64,000 nucleotides of DNA from Bacillus pseudomycoides (GCF_002582035.1 NZ_NUQE01000039.1:124001-188000); one strand, 5' to 3'; shown: positions 37,037 to 47,036, counted from the first letter of the stretch. Notes: generated from the sequence alone by a model not told the origin. Program-made: numbers and translations.

Positions 37037-37480
37037 TTGTCTCTTTTGAGTAAGATTCAGCAAATTAATAATGAATCTGATGAAAACGTAACGAATTTAT
37101 CTCACCTTCATGAACAAGCAAATTCCATATCAGGAATCGTCAAGACTATTCAAGATATTGCTTCACAAACAAATATGTTGGCTTTAAATGCAGCAATTGA
37201 GGCGGCACGAGCTGGAGAGTATGGTAGAGGATTTGGTGTCGTCGCTAAGGAAGTACGGAGCCTTTCTGATAAAGTTTCACTTTCCATTAGTGAGGTTAAA
37301 AACACTGTTGAAGGCATTACGTTAGAAATTAATCGAATGTCAAAACGTATCGAGGCTGTTTCGGCAAGTGTGAAAGAAGGGAAAATGTTGATTGATGAAA
37401 CAGTTAATGAATTTGAATCTATTTTTGAATCGGCAAGTTCTCTAGATCGACAGGCTAAGCAATTCGTAGACATTTTATAA
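37037..37480 (+). pseudogene. Chemoreceptor (MCP) signalling-domain fragment
   Basis: This 147-codon frame encodes only the cytoplasmic signalling part of a methyl-accepting chemotaxis protein. It includes the highly conserved hairpin tip ([20 protein letters not shown] and [12 protein letters not shown]) and the following coiled coil. There is no sensory domain or membrane segment; the first codon is TTG without a clear site, and upstream in-frame stops and a degenerate bcr-type repeat lie where the rest should be. It is most likely a 5'-truncated pseudogene, though a small soluble MCP-like protein cannot be excluded. Confidence 0.65.
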
Positions 37481-37954
37481 CGGGTTTTGATCTGATAAGT
37501 AATTGAACGAAGATTTATTCTGGTGCCATGATGGTATTGATTTAACTCGTATTTCTAGTGTATGTAAGCATTTCTTTGCGAATGAAGTAAAATAATGTTA
37601 CAAAAATTGTAAAATATAAAATGAGACTGAGCGATAGGTTCATAGAATACGAGAAGAACTAAGGGATAGAACCTCTTAGCTCTTCTTCGTAAAAGGGGAC
37701 ACCAATAGTAATTGTAATAGTTCAATATTTTTACAATAACGGATGAGAACTATTTGTCTTTTTTTGATTATTAAACTTGTAATGAGGTATAATACAATAT
37801 GGTAAATAAATCGACTTCTTCAATGCATATTGTTTGTCGATAATGTGAAATATAACGAACTTTTTATATTTAGTTTGAAAAAGTGTTGAAGAAGTAGCAT
37901 ATTTCATATTACTATTTTTATGTAGATTCAAAGCTGAAAGAGAGTGAAAGAAGT
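37481..37954. other. Intergenic region before yebC
   Basis: No gene seen in these 470 bases. An imperfect hairpin, AAGAACTAAGGG / CCTCTTAGCTCTT (37654-37688), could end upstream transcription; the last 100 bases should hold the yebC promoter. Confidence 0.4.
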
Positions 37955-38674
37955 ATGGGCCGTAAATGGAATAATATTAAAGACAAGAAAGCGTCAAAAG
38001 ATGCAAATACAAGTCGCGTCTATGCAAAATTTGGACGTGAAATTTATGTAGCAGCAAAACAAGGTGAACCAGATCCAGAATCCAATCAAACTTTAAGAGT
38101 TGTACTTGAGCGTGCAAAAACGTACAGCGTACCGAAAACAATTATTGATCGTGCGATTGAAAAAGCAAAAGGTGGTTCAGAAGAAAGCTATGACGAACTT
38201 CGTTATGAAGGCTTCGGACCAAATGGATCAATGGTAATTGTAGATACATTAACAAATAACGTAAATCGTACTGCAGCAGATGTGCGTGCTGCGTTTAGTA
38301 AAAACGCTGGTAACATGGGCGTAAATGGATCTGTAGCATATATGTTTGATGCAACGGCTGTTATCGGTCTTGAAGGTAAAACAGCTGATGAAGCACTTGA
38401 ACTCTTAATGGAAGCAGATGTAGATGTGCGTGATATTTTAGAAGAAGAGGAATCTGTTATCGTTTATGCGGATCCTGACCAGTTCCATGCTGTGCAAGAG
38501 GTATTCAAAAATGCTGGTATAACTGAATTTACAGTTGCAGAACTAACAATGCTTGCACAAAATGAAGTAACACTTTCAGAAGATGCACAAGTGAAATTTG
38601 AAAAAATGATTGATGCATTAGAAGATTTAGAAGATGTTCAGCAAGTGTACCACAATGTTGATTTAGGTGAATAA
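37955..38674 (+). CDS. YebC/PmpR-family regulator or translation factor
   Basis: This 239-residue protein with the YebC N-terminus ([17 protein letters not shown]) and [18 protein letters not shown]-like core (here [15 protein letters not shown]) belongs to the widespread YebC/TACO1 family. Members act as transcriptional regulators or relieve ribosome stalling at proline runs. It is the YeeN-type shorter version common as a second copy in bacilli. A GAGTGAAAGAAG site precedes the ATG. It is a single-gene unit closed by a strong terminator. Confidence 0.9.
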   Translation: MGRKWNNIKDKKASKDANTSRVYAKFGREIYVAAKQGEPDPESNQTLRVVLERAKTYSVPKTIIDRAIEKAKGGSEESYDELRYEGFGPNGSMVIVDTLTNNVNRTAADVRAAFSKNAGNMGVNGSVAYMFDATAVIGLEGKTADEALELLMEADVDVRDILEEEESVIVYADPDQFHAVQEVFKNAGITEFTVAELTMLAQNEVTLSEDAQVKFEKMIDALEDLEDVQQVYHNVDLGE

Positions 38675-38681
38675 TATAGGA

Positions 38682-38721
38682 AAGCAGACCTTTGTTTTGT
38701 AGCAAAGGTCTGCTTTTTTTT
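38682..38721 (+). terminator. Terminator after yebC
   Basis: AAGCAGACCTTTG / CAAAGGTCTGCTT with an 8-base loop is followed by a T-run of eight. Confidence 0.92.
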
Positions 38722-38823
38722 AGAGTGTTCATTGAAATTTAAAAGATAAAATCAAAAGAAATAAAAAAGTATGTAATAAAGGCTTATAATAAATAAAGAT
38801 GGATTAAAAAGGAGTGTAGTAGA

Positions 38824-40056
38824 ATGAAACAAGAAATTATAGAGCGCTTTACAAAATATGTTCAGGTGGATACACAATCTGATGCAGAAAGCCATACTAT
38901 ACCATCAACACCGGGCCAAATTGAGTTTGCAAAGCAACTAGTAGAAGAGTTAAAGACGATTGGATTATCAGAAGTAACGATGGATGAGAATAGCTACGTA
39001 ATGGCAACGCTTCCTGCTAATACGGACAAGCAGGCTCCTGTGATCGGTTTTTTAGCTCATTTGGATACAGCTACAGATTTTACAGGGAAAAATGTTAAGC
39101 CACAAATTCATGAAAACTTTGATGGTAAGGCAATTACGTTAAATAAGGAACTGGGTGTTGTTTTAACACCAGAGTTATTCCCAGAGCTCCCGTCTTACCA
39201 AGGGCATACATTAATTACAACTGATGGGACAACACTGCTTGGAGCAGATGACAAAGCAGGAATTACAGAAATTATGACAGCAATGAATTATTTATTACAT
39301 AATCCACAAATTAAACATGGGAAAATTAGAGTCGCATTTACGCCTGATGAAGAGATTGGTCGCGGTCCATCCCACTTTGATGTAGAAGCTTTCGGAGCTT
39401 CATTTGCTTATACAATGGATGGAGGCCCACTAGGTGGATTAGAATATGAAAGCTTTAACGCTGCTGGTGCTAAGCTAATTTTTAAAGGGAATAGCACTCA
39501 TCCTGGTACAGCTAAAAATAAAATGGTTAATGCAACCAAATTGGCAATGGAATTCCATAGACAAATACCAGTAGAAGAAGCGCCAGAACATACAGAGGGA
39601 TATGAAGGCTTCTACCATCTTATTTCTCTAAATGGTGATGTTGAGCGAAGTCAATCTAACTATATTATTCGTGATTTTGACCGTGATCATTTTAATGCTA
39701 GAAAAGAGAATATAACAGTTATCACAAAACAGATGCAAGAGAAGTATGGTGAGGAAAATATCATTCTTGAAATGAATGATCAGTATTACAATATGCTTGA
39801 AAAAATTGAACCAGTAAAAGAAATTGTTGATATTGCTTATGAAGCAATGAAAAATCTAGATATCGAGCCGAATATCCAACCAATTCGCGGTGGAACTGAC
39901 GGTTCGCAGTTATCTTATATGGGTCTGCCGACACCAAATATTTTTACGGGCGGAGAAAACTACCACGGTAAATTTGAATATATTTCTGTAGATAATATGG
40001 AAAAAGCCGTTCAAGTTATTATCGAAATCGCACGGTTATTTGAAGAAAAAGCTTAA
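38824..40056 (+). CDS. pepT: PepT, tripeptide aminopeptidase
   Basis: This 410-residue dizinc exopeptidase of the M20 family removes N-terminal residues from tripeptides. Metal and catalytic motifs are present: [19 protein letters not shown] (bridging Asp), PDEEIGRG (general-base Glu), YTMDGG, and near the end [13 protein letters not shown] and the later FTGGENYHG with the final ligand His. Length matches family members. It is cytosolic, a monocistronic unit with ribosome site AAGGAG and a terminator. Confidence 0.95.
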   Translation: MKQEIIERFTKYVQVDTQSDAESHTIPSTPGQIEFAKQLVEELKTIGLSEVTMDENSYVMATLPANTDKQAPVIGFLAHLDTATDFTGKNVKPQIHENFDGKAITLNKELGVVLTPELFPELPSYQGHTLITTDGTTLLGADDKAGITEIMTAMNYLLHNPQIKHGKIRVAFTPDEEIGRGPSHFDVEAFGASFAYTMDGGPLGGLEYESFNAAGAKLIFKGNSTHPGTAKNKMVNATKLAMEFHRQIPVEEAPEHTEGYEGFYHLISLNGDVERSQSNYIIRDFDRDHFNARKENITVITKQMQEKYGEENIILEMNDQYYNMLEKIEPVKEIVDIAYEAMKNLDIEPNIQPIRGGTDGSQLSYMGLPTPNIFTGGENYHGKFEYISVDNMEKAVQVIIEIARLFEEKA

Positions 40057-40060
40057 AAGA

Positions 40061-40105
40061 AAGAAACCCGGATAACGCTGTTCTTATTCGGGTTTCTTTC
40101 TTTTA
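40061..40105. terminator. Terminator between pepT and ogt
   Basis: AAAGAAACCCG-ATAA / TTAT-CGGGTTTCTTT is followed by CTTTTA; it is symmetrical, so probably used from both sides. Confidence 0.82.
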
Positions 40106-40140
40106 TATAACTCGAGTATTTCTTTTATTAGTATTTTTAT

Positions 40141-40653
40141 TTACTTTTCATGCATTAGCAGCTGCTTCTTCATTTCTAAGCCGCCTCTAAATCCAGTTAA
40201 TTTTCCATTTTTTCCAATGACGCGGTGACAAGGAATTACAATTAAAACGGGATTAGTTCCGATTGCGGTACCTACTGCACGTACTGATTTTGGTTTTTGG
40301 ATTAACTCTGCAATATCTGAATATGAATAAGTTTGTCCATAAGGAATATCACATAATGCATTCCAAACTGTTAATTGAAATGGTGTTCCGATGATATGAA
40401 TAGGACATGAAAAAGTCGTACGTTGTCCTTTCAAATACTCTATTAATTCATCAACATATGATTGTAATTTTTGTTCATCTTGTACAAAAGTATATTGCGG
40501 TAATCGTTTTTTAGCCCAATTTGATAACTCTTCAAAGGCTTGATTTGGGGATCCTACATAACATAGTCCTTTTGAGGTGGCAGCAATATACATACTCCAT
40601 TTTCCGTAAATAAATAATGTCCAATAGATCGTTTGATTTGTTTTTGATGCCAT
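40141..40653 (-). CDS. Methylated-DNA--protein-cysteine methyltransferase (AdaB/Ogt)
   Basis: This 170-residue enzyme repairs O6-methylguanine by irreversible transfer to the Cys in IPCHRVIG. Other family features are TVWNALCDIPYGQTYSYSDIA (winged helix) and GGLEMKKQLLMHE at the C-terminus. It follows the AdaA-like gene by one base on the same strand, reproducing the B. subtilis adaA-adaB operon of the adaptive response to alkylation. Confidence 0.92.
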   Translation of the reverse strand: MASKTNQTIYWTLFIYGKWSMYIAATSKGLCYVGSPNQAFEELSNWAKKRLPQYTFVQDEQKLQSYVDELIEYLKGQRTTFSCPIHIIGTPFQLTVWNALCDIPYGQTYSYSDIAELIQKPKSVRAVGTAIGTNPVLIVIPCHRVIGKNGKLTGFRGGLEMKKQLLMHEK

Positions 40654-40654
40654 T

Positions 40655-41275
40655 TTATCTTACCTCTTTTATCCGATTTATTTTTCGATAAGCTGTAGGT
40701 GTATATCCTGTTTTCTTTTTAAATAAGGTTGCAAAATGTGCAGTATTCGGTATGCCTACAGCAAAACTGATTTCTATAATTGTATGATTCGTATTAGTAA
40801 GGTATTGCATAGCTTTGGAAATACGTGTTTGTTGTATATATTCAATTGGAGTTATTCCTTTCATCTTCTTAAATGTGCGCTGTAAATGATAAGGGCTACC
40901 GTGACACATATTTGCTAGTATTGCAAGTGTTAATGTTTCGGAGTAATGGTTATCAATGTATTCCGTAATTTGCGCTATCCAATCTTCTTCAGGTAATCTT
41001 AGTCCATTTGGCTTACAGCGTTTACAAGGACGAAATTTTTCTGAGAGAGCTTGTTGTACATTGAGAAAGATTCGTACATTGTTTCTATTAGGAGTTCGAG
41101 ATTTACATGACGGGCGGCAAAAAATACCTGTTGTTTTTACAGCGTAATAAAATTTGTCATCATATGATGAATTATTGTGTATAATCGCTTGCCATCTTTC
41201 ATCTGTCATGAAATCTTGATACTCGGGAGTTTCTCTTTGAATATTTTCATGGCGTGTTGGTCTTTCGCTTTTCAT
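40655..41275 (-). CDS. adaA: AdaA-like methylphosphotriester transferase and activator
   Basis: In this 206-residue protein the N-terminal Ada zinc domain has the four cysteines in GIFCRPSCKS and RPCKRCKP; the first accepts methyl groups from DNA phosphotriesters. The C-terminal half holds two AraC-type helix-turn-helices (LAILANMCHGSPYHLQRTFK; ISFAVGIPNTAHFATLFKKK). Methylation turns it into an activator of its own operon, including the downstream methyltransferase. ATG with GAGGTGG upstream. Confidence 0.93.
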   Translation of the reverse strand: MKSERPTRHENIQRETPEYQDFMTDERWQAIIHNNSSYDDKFYYAVKTTGIFCRPSCKSRTPNRNNVRIFLNVQQALSEKFRPCKRCKPNGLRLPEEDWIAQITEYIDNHYSETLTLAILANMCHGSPYHLQRTFKKMKGITPIEYIQQTRISKAMQYLTNTNHTIIEISFAVGIPNTAHFATLFKKKTGYTPTAYRKINRIKEVR

Positions 41276-41649
41276 ATAACCACCTCTGAAATCAGTATAT
41301 CCTGAATGGAGTACGTATGTACGGATTTATGAATGTAAGAGCAAGATTACAAAGATGAAATATAAAATGTTATTCGAAGAAAAAAGGTGTATGAGTAATA
41401 GTGGTTTTTCTTATTATTAAAATTTTACAATTATAATTAAAATAATCGTCTTCTAGGCTTATATGTGTAATGTAATAAGGGAAGTGAAGGAAATGAAGGA
41501 AATCAATTTCAATATTGACTAAGTGGAGATTAAGCGATTAGGGGATACCATTATATGTAATCCCTATTGTCATGGTGAATATAAAATATTTTTCTTGACT
41601 TTTTATACGAACACGAGGAAAATAGGGAAAAAAGAAGGGAGGGGTAACG
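41276..41649. other. Intergenic region with a 9-codon ORF
   Basis: This holds the adaA promoter region (minus strand) and AT-rich DNA. A GGGAAGTGAAGG site precedes a 9-codon ORF (MKEINFNID, 41493-41522), possibly a leader peptide or chance. An inverted repeat, GGGGATACCATTATATG / CATGGTG, lies near 41541-41577. Confidence 0.35.
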
Positions 41650-41955
41650 TTGGAGGAATATGTACTAGATATATATAATTTTTTGAGTACAACTGATTGG
41701 GAAGATATCATTTCAATTGTAAGTATTTTATTATGTATCCAATTCGTCTTTTTATATGCGCGAATGAATGGCGCTGAGTTTTCTTTAACGTCCCCATCCG
41801 ACGTACAAGGGAAGATATCATTAAAGCAGACCAATATAAAACATGTATATTTCCCTTTAATCATTATTTTCTTTATTCGTTACATTACTGCTGTTGTAAA
41901 GAAAAAAGAAGGAGACGACCACTGTAATCCGATTTGTCATTTAGATTTTAAATGA
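41650..41955 (+). CDS. Small membrane-anchored hypothetical protein (101 aa)
   Basis: This 101-residue protein has two hydrophobic stretches (IISIVSILLCIQFVFLYARM and YFPLIIIFFIRYITAVV) and a short Cys/His-containing tail (DDHCNPICHLD). The start is TTG 41650 after GGGAGGGG. No family recognised. It is followed 22 bases later by a 38-codon membrane peptide gene with a strong ribosome site, so the two may form a small operon. Confidence 0.5.
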   Translation: MEEYVLDIYNFLSTTDWEDIISIVSILLCIQFVFLYARMNGAEFSLTSPSDVQGKISLKQTNIKHVYFPLIIIFFIRYITAVVKKKEGDDHCNPICHLDFK

Positions 41956-41977
41956 ATGATAAAAGGAGGAGATTCGT

Positions 41978-42094
41978 ATGTGGATTCGTTTTCTATTAAT
42001 TGGATTCTTTTCATTAACAGCAATTTCTCTTATAAGCTATCAATTAATTGAGATGTTTCAAGCATATAGCGATATGTTTTTAAATAAAAACTAA
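41978..42094 (+). CDS. Single-helix membrane peptide (38 aa)
   Basis: A 38-codon ORF starts MWIRFLLIGFFSLTAISLIS and ends MFLNKN; it is one transmembrane helix with a short polar tail. AAAGGAGGAG precedes the ATG at good spacing, which supports real translation. Function unknown. It probably acts with, or is only cotranscribed with, the 101-residue protein upstream. A terminator follows at 42137-42178. Confidence 0.6.
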   Translation: MWIRFLLIGFFSLTAISLISYQLIEMFQAYSDMFLNKN

Positions 42095-42136
42095 AACAGA
42101 CCTTATAGTTTGAAATGTTTAGTGTGAAACGATACA

Positions 42137-42178
42137 ATCCTTCTTAAGTGGAAAAGGACTTGAGGAGGATTTTTTATT
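42137..42178 (+). terminator. Terminator after the small membrane genes
   Basis: ATCCTTCTTAAGT / ACTTGAGGAGGAT (two G-U pairs) is followed by TTTTTTA. Confidence 0.8.
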
Positions 42179-42389
42179 TTTATCCTGTTATTTGTAGATG
42201 GTAAGTCCCTTGTCTTAAGGGTATGAGAAAATAAAGAATATAGGTGGAGATAACTACTTGTATTTGTTTAATTAATGAATGTTTCACTTTATATCATTAT
42301 TTCAAACATTTGTCACATTTACACCGTTGATAATATGTTAAAATAATGAAGTTACTATATACTTTAAGAAAATCGAGGGAGTGAACAAT

Positions 42390-42929
42390 TTGACTGATCG
42401 TTCTGTTGAGCAGAAGAGCTATGCTCCTGTTGTAATAACGCTTTCTGTGGTCGTCAATGCAATTATTTTGTTCTTATTTTTTGGACCAATTGGTTACAAA
42501 GGAGAAGTACATTTTGATGTAAAAATTTTGCCGATGTTAAATGCGATTTTTAATAGTTTTACATTTGTGTTTTTAATTGCAGCGTTGTTTTCAATTATTA
42601 AAAAGAATGTGAATATGCATAGAGGATTTATTCTTGCAGCATTTACAACAACATTGTTATTTTGTGTTTCGTATTTAACGTATCATTATTTAGCGCCAGC
42701 AACGCACTTTGGTGGAGAAGGAATTATTAAATATGTGTATTTCTTCATTTTAATTACACACATTTTTCTTGCTGCTATTATTGTGCCGCTTGCATTATTT
42801 TCTTTAGTATTCGGATTTACAAACCAACTGACTCGCCATCGTAAAATTGTACGTTGGACAATGCCGATTTGGTTATATGTAAGTCTTTCTGGTGTTATTG
42901 TATACTTAATGATTTCACCTTATTATTAA
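42390..42929 (+). CDS. DUF420 (YozB-type) membrane protein
   Basis: This 179-residue protein with five hydrophobic helices matches the DUF420/YozB family. Conserved histidines lie in the helices (YHYLAPATHFGGEG and the TRHRKIVRWTMPIW region). The family is distantly related to haem-copper oxidase assembly proteins; B. subtilis members are linked to cytochrome caa3 assembly. TTG 42390 is used, with GAGGGAGTG upstream; a GTG 9 bases earlier overlaps that site. It is a single-gene unit ended by a terminator at 42931-42963. Confidence 0.78.
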   Translation: MTDRSVEQKSYAPVVITLSVVVNAIILFLFFGPIGYKGEVHFDVKILPMLNAIFNSFTFVFLIAALFSIIKKNVNMHRGFILAAFTTTLLFCVSYLTYHYLAPATHFGGEGIIKYVYFFILITHIFLAAIIVPLALFSLVFGFTNQLTRHRKIVRWTMPIWLYVSLSGVIVYLMISPYY

Positions 42930-42930
42930 A

Positions 42931-42963
42931 AGGGTCTCAGTTTTAACTGAGATTCTTTTTTTG
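42931..42963 (+). terminator. Terminator after the DUF420 gene
   Basis: TCTCAGTT / AACTGAGA with a short loop and TTCTTTTTTTG tail. Confidence 0.88.
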
Positions 42964-43043
42964 TATAAGCAAATATTTTTATAAAAAACTAAATATATGA
43001 TATACAAAAGTATAGTTATTTTTATCAAGGAAGGATGAGAAGT

Positions 43044-44207
43044 ATGCAAAACTTTGTGTTTCGTAATCCAACGAAGCTTATTTTTGGAAAAGGTCAATTA
43101 GAACAACTGAAACTAGAAGTACCCCATTATGGGAAAAAAGTTTTACTCGTATATGGTGGTGGAAGTATTAAACAAAATGGAATTTATGATAATGTGATGT
43201 CTACGCTAAAAGAAATTGATGCAGAAATTTTTGAGTTAAGTGGTGTGGAACCTAACCCGCGTTTATCTACAGTAAATAAAGGTATTCAAATTTGTAAAGA
43301 AAATGATATCGAGTTTATATTAGCTGTGGGCGGTGGAAGTGTAATAGACTGTACAAAAGCGATTGCGGCTGGCAGCAAATATGATGGAGATGCATGGGAT
43401 CTTGTGACGCAAAAGGCTATTGCAAAAGAGGCATTGCCGTTTGGAACAGTGTTAACTCTTGCGGCAACAGGTTCTGAAATGAATGCAGGTTCTGTTATTA
43501 CAAATTGGGAAACAAACGAAAAGTATGGCTGGGGGAGTCCAGTGACGTTCCCGCAATTTTCTATTTTAGATCCAGCTCACACAGTATCTGTACCGCGCAA
43601 CCAAACAATTTATGGTATCGTCGATATTATGTCGCACGTATTCGAGCAATATTTCCATCAAGGTACAAATACAGTACTGCAAGATCGATACTGTGAGTCT
43701 ATTTTACAAACGGTTATCGAGACAGCGCCGAAGTTGCTGCGTGATTTAGAAAGTTATGAGCACCGTGAAACGATTTTATATTGTGGTACAATGGCGTTAA
43801 ATGGTATTTTAGCGATGGGTGTACGTGGGGACTGGGCAACGCATAATATTGAGCATGCTGTTTCGGCAGTGCATGACATTCCGCATGGCGGTGGTTTAGC
43901 AATTTTATTCCCAAATTGGATGAAGCGCGTTTTACATGAAAATGTAGCTCGCTTTAAACAATTCGCGATTCGAGTATTTCACGTCCAAACAGAAGGTAAA
44001 ACTGATATTGAAATAGCATTAGAAGGAATTGAAGCATTGCGTCAATTTTGGACATCTATTGGAGCACCATCTCGCTTAGCTGATTACGAGATTGGCGAAG
44101 AAGAAATTGATATTATGGCTGAAAAGGCAATGGTATATGGTGAATTTGGACAATTTAAAAAATTAAATAAACAAGATGTCGTAGAGATTTATCAAGCATC
44201 GTTATAA
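43044..44207 (+). CDS. Iron-containing alcohol dehydrogenase (YugJ/BdhA-like)
   Basis: This 387-residue group III alcohol dehydrogenase is close to butanol dehydrogenases and B. subtilis YugJ/YugK. The N-terminus [14 protein letters not shown], the dinucleotide-binding GGGS in [11 protein letters not shown], and the metal-binding histidines in [28 protein letters not shown] are all present. It reduces aldehydes (or oxidises alcohols) with NAD(P)H. ATG 43044 follows GGAAGGATGAG; an ATG 9 bases earlier is too close to it. The stop codon abuts a bcr1-type repeat. Confidence 0.92.
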   Translation: MQNFVFRNPTKLIFGKGQLEQLKLEVPHYGKKVLLVYGGGSIKQNGIYDNVMSTLKEIDAEIFELSGVEPNPRLSTVNKGIQICKENDIEFILAVGGGSVIDCTKAIAAGSKYDGDAWDLVTQKAIAKEALPFGTVLTLAATGSEMNAGSVITNWETNEKYGWGSPVTFPQFSILDPAHTVSVPRNQTIYGIVDIMSHVFEQYFHQGTNTVLQDRYCESILQTVIETAPKLLRDLESYEHRETILYCGTMALNGILAMGVRGDWATHNIEHAVSAVHDIPHGGGLAILFPNWMKRVLHENVARFKQFAIRVFHVQTEGKTDIEIALEGIEALRQFWTSIGAPSRLADYEIGEEEIDIMAEKAMVYGEFGQFKKLNKQDVVEIYQASL

Positions 44208-44356
44208 AGTGAAACTTCCATCTGTGGGGCTTCATCCCCACAGATGGTTAGTTGAACCAATCGGGCTTTTACGGGCAGTTATCCCCCACCTATCTTCTTC
44301 GCTTTTCTTCCAATCTTGAGGTGGGGGTCTTACTGCCCGTTAATGCGGGATAAATA
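44206..44356 (-). repeat. bcr1-type repeat, full-length (copy C)
   Basis: An element of about 151 bases begins AAAGTGAAACTTCCATC and ends CGGGATAAATAAA. It contains nested inverted repeats: CCATCTGTGGGG / CCCCACAGATGG, and CCCCCACCT / AGGTGGGGG around GAAGAAAAGCG-like sequence, with CGGGCAGT / ACTGCCCG outside. It starts at the last base of the alcohol dehydrogenase stop codon. I recognise it as the B. cereus-group bcr1 family, from memory of the literature; the structure itself is directly visible. Confidence 0.8.
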
Positions 44357-44533
44357 AACAAAAAACACTTCTATATAGAATAGAGGTGTTTTTGTTTATA
44401 TTCCTACCAAGATATATTGGAATTTGTTAAAACTGTTAAGGGAGTACTTATTGTAATATAGATAGCTTTTGATGGATTTAAATGCCTTTTACGTAGCCGA
44501 ACTCGTTAAACAATTAGATTAAGCAGAGTTTAT

Positions 44534-44776
44534 TTAGAGTGGATATATCGTTCGACCTGTCAAGATGTTATATGCGGTGCAAAATTGTGTTTGTGTATAT
44601 TCGGTAGTCTTAGTATCTGTCTCATCACTCATAAGCATCATATGAAACGAACGCAGTAAACAATTTAGCGCGAAGTATAACTCTTCCTGAGAACAGTTTC
44701 TTTCTTTTGTTGCTGTCGATAAAATTAAATCTTTTGTTAATGAGCAGAAATCAATAGTAGCTTGTCCCATTTTCAT
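44534..44776 (-). CDS. Small hypothetical protein (80 aa)
   Basis: This 80-residue soluble, probably helical protein (MGQATIDFCSLTKDLILSTA...; three to four cysteines; C-terminal NILTGRTIYPL) is not recognised. ATG 44776 is chosen because CGGAGATGA precedes it; a longer frame upstream has no ribosome site. It is transcribed away from miaA. It may be a conserved B. cereus-group gene, but no function can be proposed. Confidence 0.55.
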   Translation of the reverse strand: MKMGQATIDFCSLTKDLILSTATKERNCSQEELYFALNCLLRSFHMMLMSDETDTKTTEYTQTQFCTAYNILTGRTIYPL

Positions 44777-44968
44777 TGTATCATCTCCGTTTTTATTTTT
44801 ATCATGTATATGAAGTGATTGGACAAAACATGCAAAATAGATTATATTTTTTAACAAATATATAATTTCAATTACCGTAATAGAATAACTTGCATTTTAG
44901 CTGTTAAAATTGGTAAGATTGGATATAATAATCAGATGGATAACTTTACATAAAGAGAGTTGAAGTAT

Positions 44969-45919
44969 ATGGGAGAAGAAAAACGGGATAAAGTTGTTAT
45001 TATTGTTGGACCAACTGCAGTTGGAAAGACAAATCTTAGCATTGAACTGGCAAAAGCGTTAAATGGAGAAATTATTAGTGGCGATTCAATGCAAATCTAT
45101 CGTAATATGGATATAGGTACGGCGAAAGTTACGGAAGAAGAAATGGATGGAATCCCGCATTATATGATTGATATAAAAAATCCAGAAGATTCATTTTCTG
45201 TTGCTGAGTTTCAAGAGCTTGTACGCGGTCATATTGCAGATATCACAAAACGTGGTAAACTACCTATTATTGTTGGCGGAACAGGCTTATATATACAATC
45301 TGTGTTATATGATTATCAATTCTCTAATGAGCCGGGAGACCATGAGTACCGTAAACAGCTAGAACAACAGGCGGAGGAATATGGTGTAGAGTATATACAT
45401 AGGAAGTTAGAAGAGGTTGATCCAATAAGTGCAAAGCACATTCATCCAAACAATGTGAGACGTGTCATCCGTGCTTTAGAAATTTTTCATACAACAGGAC
45501 AGACGATGAGCGATCAATTAGAACAACAGGACAATGAGTTGCTATATGATGTTGCTTTAATTGGTTTAACAATGGATCGAGATTTATTATACAGTCGCAT
45601 TAATTTACGTGTAGATATTATGATGAAACAAGATTTATTAGCTGAAGTTGAGCGTTTGTATGAAGATGGAGTTCGTGATTGTCAATCTATTCAAGCGATT
45701 GGTTACAAAGAACTGTATGAGTATTTGGAAGGGAAAACTTCGTTAGAAGAAGCCGTGATGGCTTTGAAAATAAATTCACGTCGCTACGCAAAAAGGCAGT
45801 TAACTTGGTTCCGTAATAAAATGGATGTTAATTGGTTTGATGTTACAAGTGGTGAAAAAAACATAGAAATTTTAGAGTACATAGAAGGAAAGTTACAACT
45901 TAAGTCGAATAATAAGTAA
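44969..45919 (+). CDS. miaA: MiaA, tRNA dimethylallyltransferase
   Basis: MiaA (316 residues) adds the dimethylallyl group to A37 of tRNAs reading UNN codons; MiaB, at the window's left end, then methylthiolates it. Motifs: P-loop VGPTAVGKTN, SGDSMQIYRNMDIGTAK, GGTGLYIQSV, AIGYKELYEY, RRYAKRQLTWFR. ATG 44969 is used; an in-frame TTG at 44960 has no better site. It is followed by hfq after 25 bases, the usual miaA-hfq pair. Confidence 0.95.
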   Translation: MGEEKRDKVVIIVGPTAVGKTNLSIELAKALNGEIISGDSMQIYRNMDIGTAKVTEEEMDGIPHYMIDIKNPEDSFSVAEFQELVRGHIADITKRGKLPIIVGGTGLYIQSVLYDYQFSNEPGDHEYRKQLEQQAEEYGVEYIHRKLEEVDPISAKHIHPNNVRRVIRALEIFHTTGQTMSDQLEQQDNELLYDVALIGLTMDRDLLYSRINLRVDIMMKQDLLAEVERLYEDGVRDCQSIQAIGYKELYEYLEGKTSLEEAVMALKINSRRYAKRQLTWFRNKMDVNWFDVTSGEKNIEILEYIEGKLQLKSNNK

Positions 45920-45944
45920 GTAGAGAAAAAGAGGAGGATTCGAC

Positions 45945-46169
45945 ATGAAGCAATCAATCAATATTCAAGATCAATTTTTAAACCAACTCCGTAAAGAGAA
46001 CACGTTTGTTACGCTGTACTTATTAAATGGTTTCCAACTTCGTGGTTTAATTAAAGGCTTTGATAATTTTACTGTACTGTTGGAAACAGAAGGTAAGCAA
46101 CAGCTTATTTATAAACATGCTATTTCAACATTTGTTCCACAAAAGAACGTTTCAATCGAATTAGAATAG
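45945..46169 (+). CDS. hfq: Hfq, RNA chaperone
   Basis: This 74-residue Sm-like protein has the Hfq signatures Sm1 ([20 protein letters not shown]) and Sm2 with the YKHAIST motif. It forms a hexameric ring that binds small RNAs and mRNAs. The ATG follows GAGGAGG. Cotranscribed with miaA and closed by a strong terminator (46186-46217). Confidence 0.96.
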
Positions 46170-46185
46170 TAAAGAATAGTACATA

Positions 46186-46217
46186 GCAAAAAGAGCGAAT
46201 CATTCGCTCTTTTTTTA
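46186..46217 (+). terminator. Terminator after hfq
   Basis: AAGAGCGAAT / ATTCGCTCTT with TTTTTTT tail. Confidence 0.9.
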
Positions 46218-46321
46218 TGCTCAATATATATAGAGATTTTAATGGATATATAAAATAGGGGGTCTATCTGTCGTGTTATCTGTTTCAATAATTGAGAATG
46301 TATGTTTTGATTGAAAATTCA

Positions 46322-46906
46322 TTACGCAGGTAGATGTTGAGAATTTTGATCTGATTGGTTCTCGCTCTTTCGAAGCTTCTTCTCTTCATCCTCTTGCTTG
46401 TCTAGAAGTTCGTGTTCACCTTGAAATTGGCTATTCATTCCGATTGGCGTAATTCGTAGTAAAGTTATTTGTAATTCCTCTGTTTGCTCGATGATATTTC
46501 CGAATCCATGATGATTCATCATGGACAATTTTGTAATATACAGTGAAAAGTTGAGTAAATTTTGTAATTCAATATATATTGTATTTGCTGCAAAAGGTTT
46601 CTTGTTCAAAATAGTAATTAAATTTTCGACAATCGCAATGCCAGTTTCTTGCTGTGTCCGTGTTAAGCTTAAATGTTTCAGACTCCCCCTAATTGTTTTT
46701 AAGATGTTTATAAATTGTCTCGTGTTAGATTGTGATGGGTTTGAAAATACAGATGGAAGAAAAGCAGTTAAGTCGCTTAGAGTTTTTGAAAAAAGATTGT
46801 TGTTCAATTCTGGAGCAGGGGTGTAATGAACAGTTGGAATTCGGTGAGGCTGTTTTGGAAAATAAGGTTTTGAGATTTTTTTCTGATTATCTTTAACATA
46901 AGACAT
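46322..46906 (-). CDS. Hypothetical protein (194 aa), upstream of the hfq terminator
   Basis: This 194-residue soluble protein has a polar N-terminus (MSYVKDNQKKISKPYFPKQP), a helical middle (FINILKTIRGSLKHLSLTRT), and a Lys/Glu-rich tail. It is not assigned to a family. The start ATG 46906 has AGGAAGGAG upstream; a longer frame reaching 47011 lacks a site and would overlap the terminator of the next gene. A spore or sporulation role is possible from the neighbourhood (spoVK) but unsupported by motif. Confidence 0.6.
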   Translation of the reverse strand: MSYVKDNQKKISKPYFPKQPHRIPTVHYTPAPELNNNLFSKTLSDLTAFLPSVFSNPSQSNTRQFINILKTIRGSLKHLSLTRTQQETGIAIVENLITILNKKPFAANTIYIELQNLLNFSLYITKLSMMNHHGFGNIIEQTEELQITLLRITPIGMNSQFQGEHELLDKQEDEEKKLRKSENQSDQNSQHLPA

Positions 46907-46999
46907 TGAAAGTCTCCTTCCTAATTGGGATAGTGAAAAACTTATCATAGTAGATGCAACTAGTATATAAAAAGGAATAGGAGAACGAGCAGTTTCTAT

Positions 47000-47036
47000 G
47001 AAAAATAACAAAAACGCCTACTACAAGGCGTTTTCT
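47000..47036. terminator. Terminator overlapping the end of the recombinase-like gene
   Basis: AAAACGCCT / AGGCGTTTT with flanking T-rich sequence includes the stop region of the minus-strand gene; the A/T-runs on both sides allow bidirectional use. Confidence 0.7.

Noticed and set aside
41493-41522. Nine-codon ORF with a good ribosome site
   Set aside because: Too short to support as a gene without conservation data; noted in the intergenic entry only.
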